Below, piece after piece: positions 1 through 5,078 of a stretch of DNA of 6,686 bases. Source of the DNA: Burkholderiales bacterium UBA6064. GTDB taxonomy: Bacteria; Pseudomonadota; Gammaproteobacteria; Burkholderiales; Burkholderiaceae_B. The stretch spans positions 1-6,686 of the forward strand of contig DIYC01000115.1 of assembly GCA_002428895.1 (NCBI GenBank). The letters are read 5' to 3'. Below the pieces are notes generated by a model. The model worked only from the letters and a program-made list of their open reading frames with translations, ran no database searches and was not told the DNA's origin. Each line of letters begins with the position of its first letter. The stretch's first letter is position 1. Position numbers and translations under genes: made by a program.

Positions 1-363
1 GCATCGGCGCATGGGTTGGTGGCTTCGGTGAACAAAGCGGCTTATGTGGCTGCTAAGCACGGAATTACAGGTTTAACAAAGGTGGTTGCACTGGAAACTG
101 CAAAAACAGGTATTACTTGTAATGCCATTTGCCCAGGATGGGTGTTAACCCCGCTGGTGCAAGCGCAGGTGGATCAGCGGGCACAGTTAGAAGGCGTAAG
201 CATTAATCAGGCAAAAATTAACTTGCTTTCAGAGAAACAGCCATCGCACGAGTTTGTTACGCCTGAACAAATTGGTGGTTTAATTTTGTTTTTGTGTTCA
301 AGTGACGCGGATCAAGTGCGCGGTGCAGCTTGGAATATGGACGGCGGTTGGTTGGCGCAGTAG
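1..363 (+). CDS. bdhA: 3-hydroxybutyrate dehydrogenase, 3' part (5' end outside window)
   Basis: Cytoplasmic short-chain dehydrogenase that interconverts (R)-3-hydroxybutyrate and acetoacetate with NAD(H), used in polyhydroxybutyrate or ketone-body metabolism. Reading frame 1 is open from base 1, so the gene is cut by the window edge and 120 C-terminal residues remain; TTG at 16 is not the start. The fragment begins exactly at the catalytic stretch. Relative to the Pseudomonas fragi enzyme with an offset of 140, I see Ser142 (residue 2), His144 (4), Lys152 (12), Tyr155 (15) and Lys159 (19) in YVAAK, then Trp187 (47) in CPGWVLTPL and Gln196 (56). These include the carboxylate-binding residues that set this enzyme apart from other SDRs. 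The C-terminus MDGGWLAQ is also typical. The missing part should hold the Rossmann TGxxxGIG motif. It converges on a minus-strand gene that ends 14 bp away. Confidence 0.93.
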   Translation, partial: ASAHGLVASVNKAAYVAAKHGITGLTKVVALETAKTGITCNAICPGWVLTPLVQAQVDQRAQLEGVSINQAKINLLSEKQPSHEFVTPEQIGGLILFLCSSDADQVRGAAWNMDGGWLAQ

Positions 364-377
364 GTTTTTGACTCCGA

Positions 378-740
378 TTAATGAGTGGTTTTAGATTGAT
401 TTTTTTCTTGATCAAATAACGAATCAAGTAGGTCAAGATTTTCAAGAATGAACTGATGACTGGGTAGTTGTGCGTGCTCAATGGGATCATCATTGAAAGC
501 CATGCTGCTTTGTGCGTTTTCAATTGAAATTTTACTTTTCTTGGGTTGTGTTTCAATGTCTTGGTCAGTTGATAAATTCTTTCTTTTCGTTTCAAGAGTA
601 CTTACTTCCCTGTCATTTTTGTATAACCGTAAAATCCAAAAAGAGATTTTTTGATTTATTTTGAGGTAGTTAGGACGTCTTTCTGTTTCATTCCCATCAA
701 TTTGTTCTTCATCGTTGTAAAAATAAAAATTGTTCCCTAA
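378..740 (-). CDS. C-terminal -1 frame continuation of the frameshifted hypothetical gene
   Basis: This open frame of 120 codons ends at TAA 380-378 and is entered by re-reading base 740, a -1 shift from the frame that starts at 1150. The frame is open back to a stop at 785-783 and holds no ATG, GTG or TTG near its beginning. Its first ATG is at about 504, which would leave only some 42 residues and has no clear ribosome site. It therefore cannot be an ordinary separate gene. The translation begins LGNNFYFYND, runs through a Lys, Glu, Asn, Asp and Gln-rich hydrophilic middle, and ends in a helix-like, leucine-rich stretch, LENLDLLDSLF, followed by a polar tail. The composition matches the N-terminal part and shows no repeats. 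The other open minus-strand frame here (595-257) runs into bdhA and looks like noise. No family is recognised. Confidence 0.68.
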   Translation of the reverse strand, partial: LGNNFYFYNDEEQIDGNETERRPNYLKINQKISFWILRLYKNDREVSTLETKRKNLSTDQDIETQPKKSKISIENAQSSMAFNDDPIEHAQLPSHQFILENLDLLDSLFDQEKNQSKTTH

Positions 741-1150
741 AAAAAATGTGTTAACTCCGAAATTAAGTTTGATTTTCGGAGTTTAGAAAGATTTTTAAAA
801 TTTACAGAGGAGGTTGCGCGCTCTAGCAAATGATAAAACAAGGTGTTACCCGCACTGTTTCTTAATTTTTTTATTCGACTAAAGTGAATTTTTCGATTTT
901 CGGAGTAGGCATTAAAACTGCTTTCAGCGTGTAATTTTTCTGTTTCACTTAGGGTACTTTCAGGAAGTGGCGATACCAATTTTTGGGGGTCAACCTGGAA
1001 GTACTCTTTTTCCAATTGAGAAGACAGTTTCGACCATAAATGAAATACTGCTTGCTTTAAGGGAGTCGAGTCAAGGACTGCACGGTTGCCTTGGCGAATT
1101 TTATGTGCTAATGAGTTAATTGGTACTGTGGTGCTACTTTCAGTTTTCAT
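737..1150 (-). CDS. hypothetical protein, N-terminal frame of a frameshifted gene
   Basis: I do not recognise this 137-residue protein. It is hydrophilic, rich in Ser, Lys, Leu and Asn, and has no signal peptide, membrane segment or known motif. ATG at 1150 is the only usable start: an in-frame TAA lies ten codons upstream with no GTG or TTG between. There is no clear Shine-Dalgarno sequence in front. The frame ends in TAG (739-737) directly after a run of eight T on the coding strand. One nucleotide back, the next frame is open for another 120 codons (see 378-740). I therefore read 1150-378 as one gene of about 257 residues, broken or recoded at the T run. DNA here is clearly more AT-rich than pgk: bases 721-780 hold 15 G or C in 60. 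An acquired or effector-like gene is possible, but that is inference only. Confidence 0.72.
   Translation of the reverse strand: MKTESSTTVPINSLAHKIRQGNRAVLDSTPLKQAVFHLWSKLSSQLEKEYFQVDPQKLVSPLPESTLSETEKLHAESSFNAYSENRKIHFSRIKKLRNSAGNTLFYHLLERATSSVNFKNLSKLRKSNLISELTHFF
739..758 (-). other. candidate -1 frameshift site: T8 run with upstream GGAG
   Basis: On the minus strand the upstream frame reads CAT TTT TTT TAG, so a T TTT TTT heptamer sits in the phase needed for tandem -1 slippage just before the stop. An internal GGAG (758-755) lies eight bases before the T run, close to the spacing of the stimulatory Shine-Dalgarno-like element in E. coli dnaX (about ten). After slippage the reading continues TTA GGG AAC. 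I see no strong hairpin downstream, only a weak 6-bp CAATTT/AAATTG pairing. A T9 allele would give one uninterrupted frame, so a length-variable tract, decay or an assembly error explains the data equally well. Confidence 0.5.
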
Positions 1151-1304
1151 GATGATTACCGAGTAAAATAAGTTAACTTATGCCTAAGTAGCAAAATTAG
1201 ATAAAAAATTTTTAAATCAATTGGTTAGCTAATAATAGGTACGGATGAAGTACGGTCGCTCAACGGTAATTATGTAGGTGAAAGTAGCAATTTAGGCGGG
1301 TTGT
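1151..1304. other. intergenic region with a 12-bp palindrome and short direct repeats
   Basis: This is the gap between the HAD gene and the frameshifted gene, both on the minus strand. It must carry the promoter of the latter if it has its own, but I find no convincing -35/-10 pair. Visible structure: a perfect 12-bp palindrome TAAGTTAACTTA at 1169-1180, ending about 20 bp before the ATG; the 9-mer AAGTAGCAA twice, at 1186-1194 and 1282-1290; GTACGG twice, 11 bp apart, at 1239-1244 and 1250-1255; and an A/T tract at 1202-1216. No GC-rich hairpin with a T-tail that would end the upstream operon was seen. Confidence 0.45.
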
Positions 1305-2012
1305 TTAATAAGTTACAGCTTTAAATTCACTATCTAGGTTTAAACATAAAACCTGTTGAAGGCTCTCTGCAGATTCAACTAAATGGTCGGGCTTAGCCTT
1401 TAGTAAGGCCAATTTAGAATTACAGCCCCAGGACACAGCGATACTTTGTATTTGGCAAAATTTAGCCAGATCAATGTCGCGTAGTTCATCGCCAATATAA
1501 AAACAGGTTTTTGGTTGAAGTTTTTCTTGCTTCATCAGCTTTTTGATTGCGTGGCCTTTACTAAAAACTCCAATTCCACCTAAAATTAAATTAAAGCAAA
1601 ATGGACTGTGTTGAATCATAAAATATTCAATATTTGTTTTGCTGTTGGTGGAAATCACAGCAAAATTAAATTTTTCACGAAACGTGAGCAGTACTTCAAA
1701 TAAACCTGGAAATGGTTGAATGGTTTGAATGTATTGATTCATGATAAGCCGAGCGTGCATCACTAAAAATAGCTTACGAATGCAGCCAATTTTTAGTCGT
1801 TTTAAAATCTCAGAAATATGCAACTCTCGAAACTCATGCATTTGATCAATGGTAATTTTTTGATGTTTATATAAGCAAGACAATTGATTAAAAATTTTGA
1901 AATTACATTCAATGGTGTCAGCTAAAGTCCCATCAAAATCAAAAAATAAGGTGGGCTTGTGCGGGTTAAAGCGTTGTGTTGCCATGTGGTTTAACCAGTT
2001 GTATGTCATCAT
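1305..2012 (-). CDS. HAD-family hydrolase, phosphoglycolate phosphatase-like
   Basis: Likely a cytoplasmic Mg-dependent phosphatase of the haloacid dehalogenase superfamily. All four motifs are present: motif I DFDGTLADT with nucleophile Asp25 and acid/base Asp27; motif II VISTNS (Ser121/Thr122); motif III Lys152 in SKGHAIKK; motif IV GDELRDID with Asp175 and Asp179. The residues between motifs I and II are alpha-helical-looking, as in a C1 cap, and the length (235) suits the Gph-like group. The GDExRDI form with a following AVSWG is common in Gph relatives whose substrates are unproven, so phosphoglycolate is not assured. The start is uncertain: ATG 2012 follows a weak TTGGG, ATG 2009 comes next, and ATG 1985 (226 residues) would overlap the upstream gene by 20 instead of 47 bp. 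It is last in a cluster of three overlapping genes and is probably translationally coupled. Confidence 0.86.
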   Translation of the reverse strand: MMTYNWLNHMATQRFNPHKPTLFFDFDGTLADTIECNFKIFNQLSCLYKHQKITIDQMHEFRELHISEILKRLKIGCIRKLFLVMHARLIMNQYIQTIQPFPGLFEVLLTFREKFNFAVISTNSKTNIEYFMIQHSPFCFNLILGGIGVFSKGHAIKKLMKQEKLQPKTCFYIGDELRDIDLAKFCQIQSIAVSWGCNSKLALLKAKPDHLVESAESLQQVLCLNLDSEFKAVTY

Positions 2013-3138
2013 TTAAACCCAATAGTTTTGCACATGCAATGTAGATGACCCAGCATTCAATTCCAAAAAATAAATAGCCACTAAAACCTAAAATGGGCAT
2101 CCCAAATAGTTCAAACTCATGCACAAACGGAAGGTTGTAGCGCCAAAAATTTGGATTGTTTGCCTCGGATGGCCAATTCCAAAATTCCCAGAAAAAACCA
2201 CAAATTAATGCGGACAAAGCCATTAAAAGTATAGGTGACCAGTTGCCTTGCTTTAAGGCGGTTAAGGGGGTCCAACTATTTAAATAAGCCAAAGTACTGG
2301 ACAAAATTAAAATGGGCCCAAGCCAAATCAGCCAAAAAAATAGACTAGGATAAATTGCACTGAGTAAAAAAAGTGTGATGCCTGCAATAAAAATTGGCCA
2401 AAGCCATATTGGATTAAGGTGTAGGGGTTTTCCACAACTATATCGGTTGCGCAGCGTAGGAAAAGTAAGCAGTAAGTTGTAGATTAAAAAAATTCCTGGC
2501 CATACACAGGCAAAAGTGAAGGCTGCCCAAATGTAAGTTAAGGGCGAGGGGATGAGATATAAATTTGGGTAATACCAGTTTTTTAAAATAAAAAAATTTA
2601 AATATTCAAAATAGTACCAACCGATAATTGAAAGTAAGGAAATTCCTAAAAACTGTTTTGGGCGGCTTGCAAGAAACGATTGACCCTGGTTTCGACGATA
2701 TAGAAAGCCATCTAACATTAAAATAAAGCCAGCCCATAAAGGAACAAACATGTAATGGGTGAGTAACCCAAAAACATTGTAATTACCCCACATAATGAAC
2801 CAAGCGACGACAACAATTATGCAACCTGGATAAAACCATTTAGGAAATTTGCCTTGGGTACTCGGTTTGGGTTGTAAATGGAAGGGGCTGGGTTGTATGC
2901 CAAACCATTTTGGAGTAAGTAATACACTAAACGATAAGACAAATAAAACTGAGAGCACACAAAAAACCTTTAAATTAAAAGCAGGTTGTTGTAAGGCGTG
3001 GCTGGCTAATAAATAAAAATCGGGCGGCATGCTTCCGGTACGAATTAAACTACCGACAATTGGAATCCCAATTAAAGTCATTAAACTTGCAAGAATGATC
3101 CACTTAGATTGTTTGTTCTGAATCCAGCCGAGTTTCAC
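1966..3138 (-). CDS. multi-spanning membrane protein of unknown function, downstream of uppS
   Basis: Inner-membrane protein of 390 residues with roughly nine or ten hydrophobic segments (first near residues 13-31, last near 345-372) and many Trp, Phe and Tyr. I cannot name a function. The frame could open at TTG 3153, but I choose GTG 3138 because GGAG lies nine bases before it, inside the uppS coding region. The gene then overlaps uppS by 35 bp. ATG 3081 has a poorer site and would trim the first membrane segment. Two segments carry a similar motif: WYYFEYLNF near 174-182 and GFFWEFWNW near 314-322, each followed by a W-x-Y region and another membrane helix. This suggests an internal duplication. 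The C-terminal part also holds FELFGMPILGF and GIECW. It occupies the place where many bacteria carry cdsA after uppS, but shows no CdsA signature that I can see. Confidence 0.82.
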   Translation of the reverse strand: MKLGWIQNKQSKWIILASLMTLIGIPIVGSLIRTGSMPPDFYLLASHALQQPAFNLKVFCVLSVLFVLSFSVLLTPKWFGIQPSPFHLQPKPSTQGKFPKWFYPGCIIVVVAWFIMWGNYNVFGLLTHYMFVPLWAGFILMLDGFLYRRNQGQSFLASRPKQFLGISLLSIIGWYYFEYLNFFILKNWYYPNLYLIPSPLTYIWAAFTFACVWPGIFLIYNLLLTFPTLRNRYSCGKPLHLNPIWLWPIFIAGITLFLLSAIYPSLFFWLIWLGPILILSSTLAYLNSWTPLTALKQGNWSPILLMALSALICGFFWEFWNWPSEANNPNFWRYNLPFVHEFELFGMPILGFSGYLFFGIECWVIYIACAKLLGLNDDIQLVKPHGNTTL

Positions 3139-3838
3139 GGTGAATATCTCCAAATCGTCGTTGTCGTTGTTGATAGTTTTCGATTGCTTTTAAAAATTCA
3201 GTGCGATCAAATTGTGGCCAAAGTATATCGGTGAAATAATATTCAGCATAAGCAGCTTGCCAAACTAAAAAATTACTGAGTCTTTTTTCACCGCTGGTGC
3301 GAATAATCAGGTCAACGGGTGGGCTGTTTTGAGTATCTAAAAAAGATTCAAGTGTGGCTTGGTCGAGTTGACTTAAGTTAATCTGTTGACTGGCCATTTT
3401 TTGAATAGCACGAATAATTTCATCATGGCCACCATAACTGATGGCTAAGTTGAGTACCATTTTGGTATTTTTTTTAGAAATACGTTGCGCATTTTGAATT
3501 AAGAATCTAGTTTTAGTAGATAGTTTTGATAAGTTGCCAATTGCTTGAAACCGAACCCCACGACGTAAAAAATAAAGAATTTCATTTTCTAAATAATCAT
3601 CAAAAATTGCCATGAGTGACTTAATTTCTGCTTCGGGTCGCTTCCAGTTTTCAGTAGAAAAGGCATACAAGCTTAAGTGTGTAATGTTTTTGTCCAATGC
3701 TGCTTTAATAATTTCAAGCGTATTTTTTGCTCCTTGCGCATGACCGTCTGTACGTGCTTGCCCACGTTGATTGGCCCAGCGTCCATTCCCGTCCATAATA
3801 ATGCCGACATGGCAAAGTGTGTTTAATTGGTCGCTCAT
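3104..3838 (-). CDS. uppS: undecaprenyl diphosphate synthase (cis-prenyltransferase)
   Basis: Adds isopentenyl diphosphate units in cis to farnesyl diphosphate to make C55 undecaprenyl diphosphate, the lipid carrier for peptidoglycan and surface glycans; it acts at the cytoplasmic face. With ATG 3838 it has 244 residues (E. coli 253). The family motifs are in order: IMDGNGRWA with metal-binding Asp16, DGH (His33), YAFSTENWKRP with Ser61, Asn64, Trp65 and Arg67, LNLAISYGGHDE, then RTSGEKRLSNF (Arg180, Arg186) and YAEYYFTDILWP with Glu199. These match E. coli Asp26, His43, Ser71, Asn74, Trp75, Arg77, Arg194, Arg200 and Glu213. GTG 3844 is a possible start two codons earlier; neither has a strong ribosome site. 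It heads a three-gene overlapping cluster and is not in the usual frr-uppS-cdsA-dxr context, so it may be a relocated or second copy. Confidence 0.95.
   Translation of the reverse strand: MSDQLNTLCHVGIIMDGNGRWANQRGQARTDGHAQGAKNTLEIIKAALDKNITHLSLYAFSTENWKRPEAEIKSLMAIFDDYLENEILYFLRRGVRFQAIGNLSKLSTKTRFLIQNAQRISKKNTKMVLNLAISYGGHDEIIRAIQKMASQQINLSQLDQATLESFLDTQNSPPVDLIIRTSGEKRLSNFLVWQAAYAEYYFTDILWPQFDRTEFLKAIENYQQRQRRFGDIHRETRLDSEQTI
3148..3151 (-). promoter_or_regulatory. ribosome binding site GGAG that sets the membrane protein start at GTG 3138
   Basis: GGAG on the minus strand, with nine bases to GTG 3138. It lies within uppS codons, 45 bp before the uppS stop, so it overlaps translated sequence. 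It argues against TTG 3153 as the start. Confidence 0.6.
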
Positions 3839-3871
3839 TTGCACTGTGGGTTTTTCTTCGTTTGATTAAGT

Positions 3872-3900
3872 AATATACTCGTTTTTTTTATACAGAATAA
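3872..3900 (-). promoter_or_regulatory. putative sigma70-type promoter of the uppS cluster
   Basis: On the minus strand, TATATT (3877-3872) is a good -10, preceded after 17 bp by a weak -35 TTATTC (3900-3895). Transcription would begin near 3865, giving a leader of about 27 bases before ATG 3838. The AT-rich setting makes chance matches likely. Confidence 0.4.
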
Positions 3901-3936
3901 ATAAAGTTTATTTGTTTGTTGTGTTTTGCTTAAGCA
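3899..3936. promoter_or_regulatory. two palindromes in the divergent uppS / 3953 intergenic region
   Basis: AAATAAAGTTTATTT (3899-3913) is a perfect 7+1+7 inverted repeat next to the presumed -35 of uppS, and TGCTTAAGCA (3927-3936) is a perfect 10-bp palindrome in front of the 3953 gene. Either could be an operator; no known regulator box is recognised. No convincing promoter for the plus-strand gene was found. Confidence 0.25.
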
Positions 3937-3952
3937 TGATTTTGGGGGCTAG

Positions 3953-4417
3953 ATGAACCATAAAGAAATAATTGTACAATTGCAGTCACAAAGCACTTGG
4001 TTTTTGTTTTTTATTAATGTGTTCACTTTGGGTATTTATTGTGGGCATTACATCATTCGTCAAACCAGAGTCATTAATTCACATGTAGGGCATCATCAGC
4101 CAATTTCTTTCGTTTTTGTGCTGCTGATTGTTGTATTAAAATATGCGTTTGTACTTGGGTTTGTTTTGAATTATTTTTACCCTGCAATAAAAGGCTTGTT
4201 TTTAACTCATGTGCTTCTTGATTTATTCATTCATGCCAGTGTGATTGTTTGGGGCGTTCAAGCTCGTAATCGAATGAATCGTATTTTAAATGTGACATCA
4301 TCGCATTTTAGTTATTTTGGTTTGTTGGGCTCGGTGATGTTCAGTCCGTTTTACTTGAATTATAAAGTGAACATGAGTCATGAGAAATTGATTGAGCAAT
4401 ACGCGGTGGGTGCCTAA
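3953..4417 (+). CDS. small inner-membrane protein, DUF4234-like
   Basis: Protein of 154 residues with four predicted membrane segments (about 15-33, 51-73, 82-103 and 120-138). The N-terminal FTLGIYCGHYIIRQTRVIN resembles the 'TxGIYxxYWxYxxTxxxN' pattern of DUF4234 proteins, and the C-terminal SPFYLNYKVN resembles the end of the same family. I give this at family level only, since no function is known for the group. The ATG follows GGGGG (3944-3948) after four bases, a usable though not ideal ribosome site. It is divergent from uppS and converges on the rhombosortase gene with one base between their stop codons. A small His cluster (HVGHHQP, 44-50) sits in the first loop after the leading segment, and a basic ARNRMNR loop at 104-110 suggests a cytoplasmic face there. 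Confidence 0.8.
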   Translation: MNHKEIIVQLQSQSTWFLFFINVFTLGIYCGHYIIRQTRVINSHVGHHQPISFVFVLLIVVLKYAFVLGFVLNYFYPAIKGLFLTHVLLDLFIHASVIVWGVQARNRMNRILNVTSSHFSYFGLLGSVMFSPFYLNYKVNMSHEKLIEQYAVGA

Positions 4418-4418
4418 A

Positions 4419-5057
4419 TTAGGCATGGTTGGTATGCATTCGATCAACAGCATGCATAAGTAATCCGATCAGTATTCCTAATGCTGTACCGCCGCGGTGT
4501 GCTTCATAGGCAATTAACTCATTAAAAGGCGTTATTTCGTTGCCTGTTGAATACAATTCGAGTCCTAGTTTTAGGATTAACCCAGCAGCCATCATCAGCA
4601 ACCAAACGGTGGGGGTTATCGATTGAAATTTAGAATGATTGCGTTTTGTTGAATGAGCCGAAGCCAAACTAAGCAGGAGCAATGCAGAAAATTGTGCGTG
4701 CAATGCGCCACTTAAGCCAGCATACCAGGTAATTGGTTCGATCAATACAAGCCACAGTGGTGCAGCCCATAAGCTGAATAGCCAAAGAACAAGCCATTTG
4801 AAGGGGGTTAATTGGTTGGCCCAACCCCAGCTAATAAGTGCTAAACCCAAAAGATTTAAGCATAAATGTTTAATACTCAAATGATAAAATTGTGCATAAA
4901 ACAAATGCAGTAGCTCAGATTGCGCGAATCGAGTATCGGCTTGAAAGCTTTGGTTAGACCCAAAGTACACGCTTAGGCTGATAAATAGCAAGCTAAATGA
5001 ACTCGCATGGTTCATGTAACTTGCTTGAACAAGAGTATAATAGTCTGTTTTTTTCAC
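4419..5057 (-). CDS. rrtA: rhombosortase (rhomboid-family intramembrane serine protease)
   Basis: Likely inner-membrane protease that cuts the C-terminal GlyGly-CTERM tail of exported proteins, many of them type II secretion substrates. At 212 residues with about six membrane segments it has the compact rhombosortase build. Visible signatures: HLCLNLLG with His64 and Asn68; YAGLSGALH with catalytic Ser116 in GLSG and His120; WLLMMAAGLILKLGLE; and the last-helix AHRGG with partner His187. The spacing and order fit rhombosortase better than GlpG. The start is GTG 5057, with AGG (5066-5064) six bases before it; the ATG at 5015 has a poorer site. No GlyGly-CTERM substrate lies in the window. The gene is divergent from pgk, 21 bp apart, and its last residues MHAVDRMH are coded by an inverted repeat. 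Confidence 0.85.
   Translation of the reverse strand: MKKTDYYTLVQASYMNHASSFSLLFISLSVYFGSNQSFQADTRFAQSELLHLFYAQFYHLSIKHLCLNLLGLALISWGWANQLTPFKWLVLWLFSLWAAPLWLVLIEPITWYAGLSGALHAQFSALLLLSLASAHSTKRNHSKFQSITPTVWLLMMAAGLILKLGLELYSTGNEITPFNELIAYEAHRGGTALGILIGLLMHAVDRMHTNHA
4433..4458. repeat. 7-bp inverted repeat at the convergent gene ends
   Basis: TATGCAT (4433-4439) and ATGCATA (4452-4458) can form a hairpin with a 12-base loop. It lies 15 bp past the stop of the 3953 gene and within the last codons of the rhombosortase gene. No T-tract follows on the plus strand, so it is not a standard intrinsic terminator, but it is the only hairpin I see at this junction. Confidence 0.35.
5011..5041 (+). promoter_or_regulatory. 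putative pgk promoter inside the rhombosortase coding region
   Basis: A perfect TATAAT -10 lies at 5036-5041. The -35 is weak: TTCATG at 5011-5016 with a 19-bp spacer, or CATGTA at 5013-5018 with 17. Transcription would begin near 5048, about 31 bases before the pgk ATG. Since only 21 bp separate pgk from the divergent gene, the pgk promoter has to lie in this coding region. Confidence 0.5.
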
Positions 5058-5078
5058 ATAAAGCCTGGTAAATAAACA

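Noticed and set aside
371..406. Possible terminator after bdhA: ACTC/GAGT stem and a T7 run
   Set aside because: The stem is only four pairs with an eight-base loop and the T run lies well beyond it; the T run is also coding sequence of the opposing gene (Glu-Lys-Asn codons).
257..595. 112-codon open frame on the minus strand
   Set aside because: It runs 107 bp into the bdhA coding region and has an unlikely basic composition. The better frame over 378-740 on the same strand continues the gene from 1150.
1202..1220. AT-rich near-palindrome as terminator of the HAD gene
   Set aside because: It is only A/T pairs with no GC stem, so it would not form a stable intrinsic terminator.
3839..3844. 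GTG 3844 as the uppS start
   Set aside because: ATG 3838 is closer to the family N-terminus and no ribosome site favours the GTG; the two differ by two residues only.
3912..3940. TTGTTT-17-CATGAT as a plus-strand promoter for the 3953 gene
   Set aside because: Transcription would begin near 3946, inside the GGGGG ribosome site, leaving almost no leader.
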